A stretch of 19,463 bases of DNA, from NCBI GenBank assembly GCA_963814985.1, contig CAWFFV010000098.1, positions 1 to 19,463 of the forward strand. The letters run 5' to 3'. This DNA is from CAWFFV01 sp963814985 (GTDB lineage: Bacteria > Chloroflexota > Ktedonobacteria > Ktedonobacterales > Ktedonobacteraceae). The notes beneath the pieces were generated by a model. That model was not told the origin of the DNA. It saw nothing but the letters and a program-made list of their open reading frames with translations, and searched no databases. Both the position numbers and the translations under genes were made by a program. Below are positions 8,302 through 16,733 of the stretch, one piece after another. The first letter of the stretch is position 1. Every line of letters begins with the position of its first letter.

Positions 8302-9303
8302 ATGAACGCATGTAGCAATAATCCAGGCATACTTGTTGCACATCGAGCAAACTGAGCAGCATAGTCAACACAATCCGATGAACTTGATGATGCAGTGGCG
8401 ATCGATATGGCAGAGTGTTTCTTCAAGAGTCGCAGGTCATGGAAGTATTGCAAAAGCTTGACCAGGAACTGGTGGGACTCAAGGCCGTCAAGACACGTAT
8501 TCGCGAAATTGCGGCCTTACTGCTCATTGATCGGATGCGCCGTAGCTTTGGCCTGACAGCACATCCCCCTTCTTTACATATGTCCTTTACTGGTCAACCA
8601 GGTACAGGTAAAACTACAGTAGCGATGCGCATGGCAACGATTCTCCATCGTCTCAACTATGTACGTAAAGGACACCTGGTTGCGGTCACACGTGACGATC
8701 TGGTTGGCCAATACATTGGTCATACTGCACCCAAAACCAAAGAGGTCCTCAAGCGTGCCATGGGGGGAGTGCTCTTCATTGACGAGGCTTATTACCTCTA
8801 CCGCCAGGAAAACGAACGGGACTATGGACAGGAAGCCATCGAGATCCTGTTGCAGGTCATGGAGAACCAGCGTGAAGATCTTGTGGTCATTCTCGCGGGC
8901 TACAAGGATCGCATGGAAACGTTTTTCCAGTCTAACCCGGGCATCAGTTCGCGTATTGCACATCACCTGGATTTCCCAGACTACACACTCTCTGAGATTA
9001 TGGCGATAGCGCAACTTATGCTTGCGGAGCAAATGTATCGTTTCAGTCCAGAGGCCCTCAAGGCTTTTGAAGCCTATCTTCACGAGGCGTATGCAGATGC
9101 CTCGCTTTTCCAATGCCCGTAGCGTACGTAATGCGCTGGACCGGGCGCGCTTGCGTCAGGCCAATCGACTCTTTGCCAGAGGAGGAAGAATCTCGAAGAT
9201 CGACCTGATGACTATCGAAGCTGAGGATATGCTGGCTAGCCGCATATTCGTGGAGAATATGCCGGTGGAGAATGTGTCTGAGGGGGATAACGACCAGTGT
9301 TAA
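8302..9303 (+). CDS. cbbX: CbbX, AAA+ RuBisCO activase of red-type enzymes (several frame breaks)
   Basis: Red-type RuBisCO activase, a hexameric AAA+ ATPase that pulls on the CbbL C-terminus to release inhibitory sugar phosphates. The main open frame is 8415-9122, with Walker A GQPGTGKTT (about 8592), the conserved LVGLKAVKTRIREIAALLL before it, Walker B VLFIDEAYYLY, sensor ILAGYKDRM and the second-region arginines SSRIAHHL. The frame breaks near 9088 by one extra G; the family C-terminus continues one frame over (MPRFSNARSVRNALDRARLRQANRLF) and stops at 9301-9303. The N-terminus is also disturbed: frame 1 reads DELDDAVAIDMAECFF up to about 8425 and then loses one base before ESQVMEVLQKL. 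A start at ATG 8302, preceded by AAGGAG at 8293-8298, is likely, but frame 1 also meets stops at 8353 and 8362, so more indels lie there. Repaired length is near 330 residues. Its place after cbbS is the standard order. Confidence 0.85.
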
Positions 9304-9381
9304 GAGAGTGTACAGAAAGGGGCAATTCAGGCAGAGGCTCGCCCGAGCCTCTGCCTGAATTGCCTCTTTCTGACACACTCT
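9304..9381. terminator. Very long perfect hairpin between convergent cbbX and HTH-Clp_N genes
   Basis: An inverted repeat with arms of about 38 bases (9304-9341 and 9344-9381), almost perfect, with only a one-to-two-base bulge near the outer end and a mismatch in the G run. The apex is GGCTCGCCCGAGCC. It starts right after the cbbX stop and ends 17 bases before the stop of the opposing gene, so it probably terminates both. It is far longer than an ordinary intrinsic terminator and lacks a clear T run, so a palindromic repeat element is an alternative. Confidence 0.7.
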
Positions 9382-9397
9382 CAGGTACAATCTCTGT

Positions 9398-10027
9398 TTA
9401 CTTTGTCGTGTGAATTTGCTTGATAAGGTTGCGCGTCTCTTCAAGCGTTACTCCCGATTTTCGTAAAACTTGCCCTCCAATACCTTCTTCTTCACGAAGC
9501 AGACCCAGCAGCAGGTGCTCTGTTCCCAGATAGTGATGATTCCAGAGCTGTGCCTCCTGTACAGCCAGCTCAATACTGTCTTTGCCTCGTGGGGTCATAC
9601 CAATCATCCCGGCTGGCTGTGTTCCATCTTCAGTCGGATGTAACGCCTCGATCTGCTCCCGTACCTCGGTTTGCTGCACCTGCAATTGAGTCAGCGCTTT
9701 AGCCGCGATCCCCTCCCCTTCGTCCATGAGGGCTAACAACAGGTGCTCTGTTCCAATACCACCATGATTATACCGACGCGCCTCCTCATTCGCCAGCGAC
9801 AACACTTGACGAGATCGCTCGGTGAATTTATCAAACTGGTTCTTCGGTCCTGGACTTGCTCCGACCCGTTGACTCTCAACGAAGTTCTCTACACCCGATG
9901 GGGTGAAACGGTATTCGCCAGCAATACGATACGCGACCAATTCTCCTCGCGCTACCAGACGCCTTACAGTCACCACATCGATCCGCAGCAGTTCCGCAAC
10001 TTCTTCTGTCGTCATCAGCCGTTCCAT
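9398..10027 (-). CDS. HTH (excisionase/MerR-like) DNA-binding domain fused to a Clp_N domain
   Basis: A 209-residue protein joining a DNA-binding head to a Clp_N body. Residues about 4-52 form a winged HTH of the excisionase/MerR type (TTEEVAELLRIDVVTVRRL, then AYRIAGEYRFTPSGVENF). After a short Gly/Pro linker, residues about 64-205 are a double Clp_N repeat (FDKFTERSRQVLSLANEEAR, GIGTEHLLLALMDEGEG, MTPRGKDSIELAVQEAQ, YLGTEHLLLGLLREEEG). There is no AAA+ module. The start at 10027 is supported by AAGGAGG (10040-10034) at good spacing, and the frame is intact. A protein of this build is probably a transcriptional regulator whose Clp_N part senses a peptide, a phospho-arginine mark or a protease adaptor; this role is inference. 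It is clearly paralogous in its Clp_N part to the protein at 2313-3089. It faces the cbb operon convergently, so a direct regulatory link to it is not shown. Confidence 0.85.
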   Translation of the reverse strand: MERLMTTEEVAELLRIDVVTVRRLVARGELVAYRIAGEYRFTPSGVENFVESQRVGASPGPKNQFDKFTERSRQVLSLANEEARRYNHGGIGTEHLLLALMDEGEGIAAKALTQLQVQQTEVREQIEALHPTEDGTQPAGMIGMTPRGKDSIELAVQEAQLWNHHYLGTEHLLLGLLREEEGIGGQVLRKSGVTLEETRNLIKQIHTTK

Positions 10028-10072
10028 GGATGCCTCCTTAATAATATAGCTGATATAAACATATCTAAGAGT

Positions 10073-10101
10073 ATTATAGATTACTTTGGAGTAATTAACA
10101 A
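10073..10101 (-). promoter_or_regulatory. Promoter of the HTH-Clp_N gene
   Basis: On the minus strand, a perfect TATAAT (10078-10073) lies 17 bases downstream of TTGTTA (10101-10096, 4/6 to TTGACA). The expected transcript start is near 10066, giving a short leader that contains the AAGGAGG site. Confidence 0.55.
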
Positions 10102-10203
10102 TGCTTAGAAGGTTTTTGGATGAATTTTGTTTGTTGATCCCATGGCTCTATTTCTACGCCATTCCGGTGGGATATGGACTTGTATTATTCGTCTTTAACT
10201 CTC

Positions 10204-10297
10204 AAGATGTTTTTATTGTAGTATATGTTTTAAAAGCCTGTCATACCGTTAATGATATGACAGGCTTTTAAAACATATATTACAATAAAACCATCTT
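10204..10297 (-). terminator. 42-bp-stem hairpin terminator behind the acetyl-CoA carboxylase gene
   Basis: Arms 10204-10245 and 10256-10297 are complementary over 42 bases with two mismatches and a 10-base loop (CCGTTAATGA). The inner part, AAAAGCCTGTCATA with TATGACAGGCTTTT, is a classic bidirectional terminator, and AT-rich outer sequence extends it. The arm directly abuts the carboxylase stop codon at 10298-10300. Confidence 0.8.
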
Positions 10298-13200
10298 CTA
10301 GTGAGCCGCTATACGTTGCATCTCACGCTCGATTCCACGTTCCAGCGCTTCAATGAGATAGGGGCGAAGAGCCGATGGCGGGATTACATGGTCAATGGAA
10401 CCTACCCGCTGTGCCCTCTCTACACTGTGAATGTGATCGAACTCACTGGCAACCTCACCTACTTTCTCGGAGCGTACCATGGTCGTGATCTCGTTCAGTC
10501 GGATCTGTAGTGCTGCCTTCAGAGTGTTGGGCGCATGTGCCAGTTGCTCCTGCACAGCCTTTACGCGTGGATCGGCCTTTGTTCGTGTGTCGACATCACG
10601 AGCAAAGACGACCGCCGCTGCTGGTACTCCACCGATAACCGATGCATATGATCCCTCCAGTGCTGCCACTTCAAGGTTCTCATTTAACACCTTTGAGAAG
10701 ACAACGAAGGAACCACCATGATAGCGCGAAATCACACAGAAGACGATTGGTCCCTTGAAATTGATAATCGCCTTGCCGACTTCTGCCCCGTACTCAAGCT
10801 GGTTGTTGCGCAGTGATTCTGGGGAGCCGTCGAATCCGGAGAGGTTAGCAATAACGACAAGTGGTCGGTTGCCGCTGGTCGAGTTAATCGTTCGGCCTAC
10901 CTTCTTCGATGCCATGGGAAACAATGTTCCGGCAGTCCATTGTTGTGGACCATCACCGGGGATAAAACCATGCCGGGGCATGGGACGCGACTCGACACCG
11001 AGCATAGCCACCGAATAGCCTCCAATATGCGCATCCCACACAATAGCCATGTCTGCATCCCGCATACCCGCCCAGCGCTCAAGGGGTGGGTGGTCGGCAT
11101 CAATGATGGCAGACATAACAGTGCGCATATCGAATGGCCTCTTGCGACCAGGATTGATTTCCTCGGAAAACAAGTCGCCCACACGGGTAAGATCACAGTC
11201 CTCTGGACGCGTGCTGACATATGGGAAATCCTGAATGTCGCGCATAATCGGATCTGTGGTTTTTGCTCGACGCGGGAAGCGCTCTCCGGGCATAACGTAG
11301 GCGTGTTCATAGTGTCGCATAAGTATCTGGCAGGCGGCATCAAGGTCTGGAGCGAAGTATTGCGCCTGCCCATTGGGACCCATGACGTTCTCGTAGCCGC
11401 CGATTCCGGAGTTGTCCTCGGCAGAAACGCCTCCGGAGTAGTCGAGGGACTGCTTGCCTGTCAGAACCATCGCTCCATTAGGGGTCATAATGAGGATACC
11501 ACGGGTGTGCATGAGCATCGTGGCCTCAGAGTTCCAGTACGGCTGGGCACCGACGTTGATAGCGTTAACGATGACGTTGACTTCTCCGCCGTTTTGCGTA
11601 AACTGGATCAGGCGTCGTAATGTTCTGCTGACCCAGTCCATATTTTCGGTGCCGCTATCCATCGAGATCTTAGCTCCAGCAGAAACAGTAAACCATTCAA
11701 GTGGGACCTGGAGCTGCTCAGCAAGGTTGAGAGCCTCGATAACCCGTCGGCATTCGGGTTCGGCTACAGAACCCAGGCTCATACTTGGATCACCAAGAAG
11801 GATTATACGAGTCATCCCCTCTGGATATCTGGTGGTATAGTTGCGGATGACTCCCACCACGATACCTGCCTTGTTCTGACCATAAGGACGTTTGACGGGT
11901 ATCAGGCAGTTATTCTCGTCCAGATCGTACTCGGTGAAGTTACCTGGCGGCAATGTTGTACGAGTGCTCTCATATGGAGGTGTAAGCATCTGTATCAACT
12001 CATACGGATAGACGAGTCCGCGTGTACGTAACTGTACAACTTTTTGCCTGTACTCAGTAAGCGCCTGGATGGGTGCTTCACTTGGTACGCCCACATGCAG
12101 AAACAGTTCCCGCCCACCGGAGGTCGAGAAATGTAGTGCACGGTCGAGCAACTCACCGGTCCTGGGATCTGTGATTCTCGCCTGGACCACGATCTTTTCC
12201 AGTCCCAGCCCTTCGGTCGCAGGCCAGAGTCTCTGCATAATATCGAGGAACTCCTCAGGTTGCAGTCCGAGTGGAGGCCAGACATAGAGCAATACCCAAT
12301 TCCAGGGTAAGCGCTTGTGGAAGGGAAGTCGAGATTGATAGAGACGAATATCCGCTAGCGTTTCCATCAACATACGTTCAAGATGGGGAATCTGGACGAT
12401 CCGGCCAGCCTGATTGCACAGAGGTGTCACATCGCGCACCTCACTAATCGCAAAGAGTCGCTCGTCTTTCGGGTTATCCCGTGCGACTCCATGGAACAGG
12501 TACACATCCTCCGCTGAAGGCAACCGCTCAATGTGAAAGTTAGCCAGCCGCCATACATGGAGCCTTTTACCCATCATTGGATGGAAGCCCCGGTACAACC
12601 GTTCCTCCTGGTAGCCTTGATCGCCTGGACGATAGGTAAAATGCTCGGCACTGGCCATACCAAGGCCTTTACCCGAACCGATCACGGCAACGACGATACG
12701 TCGGATGCGACGAGAGAAACCCGCACTTTCTAGCGTTGCACGTATCTCCTCTTGCAGTGCGTCCCCCTGGCTCTCTGGTTCCGGTCGCCAGACGTAGAAA
12801 TCTATGGCTACATCGTGCTCCACTGGGAATTGTGTGATAAAACGAGACATCGCTTTGGCTGCTACATCGAAGTTGGTGTACTCTGCAAATGTGTTGGCGA
12901 CGTAGACACGTGTACGCTTATGCTCATAAGCCATCGTGGCAAAGGTTTGCCCATCAATAGTCGTGCACCCGACCTCTTCGATGCGGCGAATACGGTAATA
13001 ACGGCGAATGAGTGACTCCAGCATAATCTGACGCAACGCATCACTCGACTCCAGGAATTGATGCGTCAGCAAAGTTTGCAAGGGTTGTGGGCAGGCTACC
13101 AGGGCATCAATGCGCTCATCGCGATCTGGAGCATTGGGGAACTGGGCCAGATATGCAAGTTGCGTCCGCACCTCATCATAGACCTTATTCCTGACCAGCT

Positions 13201-13545
13201 CGAACAAGGGTTGGTCAAAATAATGGAAGCGAACTTCGCGCGCCATATCGCTCACCGCCGGGTAGCGCCCCTGCGCCGCAAATTGCAGTCGATCAAGGAG
13301 TATACGTAGTTCCTCATTGGCTGATAAAGCCAATTTGTCAACGAATTTTAGACGTCGGTCAAGAATAGCGGTAATCACTGCCAACTGATGGTTCACATGC
13401 TGATGCGACTTGTAGATAGCAAGCAGACTCGCGTCGAGTTCTGATGATGAGTTCAGGCTCTCAACACCGTAATGTGCAAGCGTTCTTCGCAGGTTCTCAA
13501 AGAACGAGGGAGGCAGATTCTCCTGACCAGTGTCACGGGACCGAA
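10298..13545 (-). CDS. Eukaryote-type acetyl-CoA carboxylase, central and carboxyltransferase part
   Basis: C-terminal part of a single-chain acyl-CoA carboxylase, which moves the carboxyl group from biotin to acetyl-CoA to make malonyl-CoA. The open frame extends upstream to 13765, but its first 76 residues are an out-of-frame reading of the preceding gene; real coding begins near 13545 (DTGQENLPPSF). The first 520 or so residues resemble the central region of eukaryotic ACC (LYRGFHPMMGKRLHVWRL, then VARDNPKDERLFA). The carboxyltransferase follows: YPYELIQMLTPPY, LPPGNFTEYDLD, YPEGMTRIILLGDPS with VSAGAKISMDSG in the N-half, and NRPLVVIANLSGFDGS, SRYHGGSFVVFSK and EGSYASVIGGVPAA in the C-half. 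Order and motifs match eukaryotic and a few bacterial multidomain ACCs, not the split AccA/AccD proteins. No start codon with a ribosome binding site is found near the junction, so this and the 13533-15950 frame are very likely one gene with one +1 shift (total about 1,883 residues). Confidence 0.88.
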
Positions 13546-15950
13546 AGATAGGTGATGAGGTCCTGCTCCGCACTATGCACCTGTTCGCCCTGCACCTCGG
13601 CCTCGGCCGGGTCCAGTTCGCGACGAAACAACGAACAGGTGTCGGCAAAAATAGACAAAATCTCGTTCTCACCGCTTTGTAGTCCCTGGTCGTCCGGTGC
13701 GATAACCTGACAGATAGCACGTTGCTCACTGAGGAGCCGTTTGGATTCCGCAGGATCAATATCATAACCGAGCATTTGGTTGCGCAATTCTTCGAGAATC
13801 CACTGACAGCGTGCCTGTGGATTATCTGGAGTTGGGGTGATTGTGCCTTCGGTCAGGTTAAACCGGACATGATCGACCATGACAGGCTCGTTGTCTTGCA
13901 GAGGTTCCAATTGTACAAGGGGTGCCCCGGCATCAACCTGGACATTGCTTGTCACGAACAGCCGGGCCACGCGGCCCGCGAAAGGAGCAGGGATGGCCAT
14001 CTCCACCTTCATCACTTCGACAACGACAAGCCGATCTCCTGCATTGACAGAGTCACCAGGAGCTACTAGGACTGAGACAACTACAGTAGGGGAGGGTGCT
14101 CTGACAATACCTCCTTCTTCACGCGTCATACGATGCTCGATGCCATTGACCTCGACATAGTGGTTTGGTCCATCTATGACTGAGATGACCCGGTGACGTT
14201 GCCCAAAACATGTCACCCTGCGCTCAAATGGCCCAAATCGCTCGACTTTGGCATCAATGCGCTGTCCTTCGGTGATTACTCGATAGTGATGGGCACTCAG
14301 GCGAGAAACGTTCAACTGGTAAGGCTGACCGAAGTAGCGGAAATCAGTGATGACACTGACCTCCTGGCGTATTCTGGGTCGCCCACGGACTGCACTGGTA
14401 TAGAACTGTACCTGCTCTACCTGCAGTTCTGCGTCGTAGGCCTCGACCGCAGCCTGGAGTAATGCTACATTGGCATAGAGCCTCGGCTGCTGTTCTTTCC
14501 TGCTCACTACACTGTCAAACCAGAAGGTATCAATTTCATTAGCACCAAGTTTGGGACAGTTGAGGAGTCCAAGCAGGAATGCTTTGTTACTCATCCCCCC
14601 ACGGACAACGACCACGCTCTCTGCCAGTGACCGACTTAGTCTGGCGAAGGCTTCCTGACGATTACGTCCGCGAGCGATAATTTTGGCAAGCAACGGATCG
14701 AACTCGGATGGGATGGTGTCACCTTCATCGAATCCGGTGTCAATGCGTAGCCCTGGTCCACTTGCAAGCCGATATTGGTCGAGTGTGCCTGGGCTGGGGA
14801 CGAAGCCGTTATCTGGATCTTTGGCATATAAGCGAACTCCGACAGCGTGACCGGTTGAGAGTGGAGGCTCTCCCTCAAGTCGGCTCCCGCGTGCAATGTC
14901 CAGTTGTAGCTTGACCAGGTCCAGCCCGGTAGTGGCCTCTGTGACCGGGTGCTCAATGGTGAGACGTGGGTTGACCTCCAGGAACCAGAACGCTCGTTGG
15001 CCTGGGTGGTACAGGAACTCGACAGTTCCGATGTTTTGGTAGCCTGCCGCCTGACAGAGGCGAACGGCGGCCTCGCGTAGCTCTTGCTCTTGCTCTGGAG
15101 GCAGCACTAAGGAGGCTGACTCTTCGAAGATCTTCTGGTTGTGGTACTGGACGGTACAGTCACGCACACCAACAGCCCAGATTGTCCCAAAGTTGTCTGC
15201 GATGATCTGCACCTCGACAAGGTGTGCGCCTTCAACTACACGCTCGATAAAAACGTTTGGGTCTCCAAATAATCTGCTGGCCTCGTTACGGGCACTCTCA
15301 AATGCGTTTGCAAGCTCGGATGAAGAGGAGACAAGATGTATACCTTGCCCTTTGGTACCAAACGCGGGCTTGATCATGAGTGGATACCCGATCTGTTCAG
15401 CGCGCTGCTGTGCCTCTGCCACCGTCTCGACTGGTCTGCTACTCCCAGGCACAACCGGAATATTAAGCTGTTGAGCAAGATGCTTGGCGCTGATCTTGTT
15501 CCCTAACTGTCGCAGGACGTTGGAATCTGGTCCGATGAAGACAATGCCAAGCCGTTGGCAAAGGTCCGCGAACCAGGGTTCCTCTGCGAGAGATGCACTG
15601 CCAGCCCAAACCGCATCAACCTGCGCTGCCACCAATGCCTGCTCGATACGCTCACGATCTTGACTGCGATTTTGTTGCCGTTCATCTTGCTGATCAGCGA
15701 ACGCAGCCTGGCTGATACACACAGCATCGTCCGCCTCGCGTACAAACATCGCTCGATGGTCTGGTTCAGTGAACAGCGCAACTGTTGACAGCTGCGTACG
15801 CTTCTCCTGGTTGAGTTCGCGCACCGCATGAATCAAGCGTTGGGCTGTCTCTCCACGGGTGACGATAGCGATCCGCTCGAATGAGCGCTCTACGAGATTT
15901 TCTCCACTGTGGTATCCCAATGGAGTCTGATTGACATCTATGTTGGCCAT
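13533..15950 (-). CDS. Eukaryote-type acetyl-CoA carboxylase, biotin carboxylase and biotin-carrier part
   Basis: N-terminal part of the single-chain carboxylase; it uses ATP and bicarbonate to carboxylate biotin. Residues about 24-140 are the biotin carboxylase N-domain (GIVFIGPDSNVLRQLGNK), about 145-345 the ATP-grasp fold (HNQKIFEESAS, GTVEFLY, EVNPRLTIEHPVTE with the catalytic Glu, Asn and Arg), and about 350-460 the C-domain (VGVRLYAKDP, FDPLLAKII). The biotin carrier domain follows at about 608-680, with the attachment lysine at residue 648 in EVMKVEMAI. The usual Gly-rich ATP loop is changed to FGTKGQGI, and Gln after the catalytic Arg is replaced by Thr. The start at 15950 is preceded by a modest AAAGG about 10 bases upstream. 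The frame ends at 13533 (ITYLSVP) where one inserted base seems to cut it from the central domain. A propionyl-CoA or other acyl-CoA specificity cannot be excluded. Confidence 0.88.
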   Translation of the reverse strand: MANIDVNQTPLGYHSGENLVERSFERIAIVTRGETAQRLIHAVRELNQEKRTQLSTVALFTEPDHRAMFVREADDAVCISQAAFADQQDERQQNRSQDRERIEQALVAAQVDAVWAGSASLAEEPWFADLCQRLGIVFIGPDSNVLRQLGNKISAKHLAQQLNIPVVPGSSRPVETVAEAQQRAEQIGYPLMIKPAFGTKGQGIHLVSSSSELANAFESARNEASRLFGDPNVFIERVVEGAHLVEVQIIADNFGTIWAVGVRDCTVQYHNQKIFEESASLVLPPEQEQELREAAVRLCQAAGYQNIGTVEFLYHPGQRAFWFLEVNPRLTIEHPVTEATTGLDLVKLQLDIARGSRLEGEPPLSTGHAVGVRLYAKDPDNGFVPSPGTLDQYRLASGPGLRIDTGFDEGDTIPSEFDPLLAKIIARGRNRQEAFARLSRSLAESVVVVRGGMSNKAFLLGLLNCPKLGANEIDTFWFDSVVSRKEQQPRLYANVALLQAAVEAYDAELQVEQVQFYTSAVRGRPRIRQEVSVITDFRYFGQPYQLNVSRLSAHHYRVITEGQRIDAKVERFGPFERRVTCFGQRHRVISVIDGPNHYVEVNGIEHRMTREEGGIVRAPSPTVVVSVLVAPGDSVNAGDRLVVVEVMKVEMAIPAPFAGRVARLFVTSNVQVDAGAPLVQLEPLQDNEPVMVDHVRFNLTEGTITPTPDNPQARCQWILEELRNQMLGYDIDPAESKRLLSEQRAICQVIAPDDQGLQSGENEILSIFADTCSLFRRELDPAEAEVQGEQVHSAEQDLITYLSVP

Positions 15951-16733
15951 GGCTTCGATCCTTTCACAATCAGATCAATAGCGTGTTTGGATACAAACTA
16001 CTGCTATCTCCGGCATCTTTGGTATCTCTCCAGTTGGCAAGAGGTGAAGATGTAACCTCTTCCAAAAGTACCTGGGGACTGTACAAGCTTATCGCCAGGA
16101 AAAATGCCTTACCTATGACCACGTTCTATAATGTTTTTGCGCTACTTTACCTGCCTGTCGTAGTGAGAAGGGATATGATTCCTCTTACTTCTTCGAGATT
16201 TTTCAATGCCGCCATAGGTTATGGTATCACTCCGACTTGTGTAGCGCAACTGCAAAAGTTTTCTGGTCATAGCGCATTTGCCATTTTTTACCTGAAATTC
16301 TCGAATTATTAAATTTAGAAAGTTTTAAGGGATTAATTTTAAGAGATTTTGCGGGGAGACCCCCATAGGTGCGGACTTTAGCAGAGGGGAATCCTCTGCA
16401 TTCCCTTTTTGTGCTGCCTCCGGTGGCAATAATAAAGAAAAGAAGCAATTGGAGACACCCCAAACCCCGGCAGGGAGACCCTGCACCCCTTCGTACGCGC
16501 CTAGGGGGTGGTATAAATTTAGTATAACTTAAATTCGTATAAACGTGTTTAAATAAATAAGGTAACTCTTCAGGCGTCATCTGGCCCTGTGTTCCCGTCG
16601 TGAGATGGATACACTACGTTGTGATATTTCTGTGAGAGCGCAAGTATATGCTTTTTAGTGGTTGGTCATACGTTTTGAGATTACACTCCGACTAACCGAA
16701 AATCCGTTATTGCCATATCGAAAGGAGAAAATA
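15951..16733. other. Gene-free divergent region between acetyl-CoA carboxylase and universal stress gene
   Basis: About 780 bases with only weak open frames (for example 15983-16312 on plus and 16227-16580 on minus) that lack ribosome binding sites and recognisable families, so no gene is called. It should hold the promoter of the carboxylase, but no good match was found by eye. The middle holds short GC-rich hairpins within AT-rich sequence (next entry). A weak promoter for the universal stress gene may be TTGAGA (16675-16680) with GAAAAT (16698-16703). Confidence 0.5.
16351..16512. repeat. GC-rich intergenic block with several short perfect hairpins
   Basis: Small palindromes follow each other: GGGGAGACCCC-type at 16353-16363, GCAGAGG/CCTCTGC (16381-16399) and GCAGGG/CCCTGC (16470-16484), then CGTACG and CCTAGG. 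Spacer phrases such as GGAGACACCCC recur in style. The block sits in AT-rich surroundings, which suggests an interspersed repeat of this genome; copy number cannot be judged from one window. Confidence 0.45.

Noticed and set aside
8353..8365. Separate short peptide gene starting at 8302 before cbbX
   Set aside because: The 17-codon frame is better explained as the damaged N-terminus of cbbX, since frame 1 resumes with a CbbX-like segment just after.
10940..11620. Plus-strand 226-codon open frame inside the carboxylase
   Set aside because: It is antisense to conserved carboxyltransferase motifs and has no independent support.
15983..16312. Open frame of 109 codons between the carboxylase and the universal stress gene
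   Set aside because: No ribosome binding site or domain; composition looks like translated intergenic DNA.
16227..16580. Minus-strand open frame of 117 codons over the hairpin block
   Set aside because: It translates the palindromic repeat block and has no start signal, so it is a repeat artefact.
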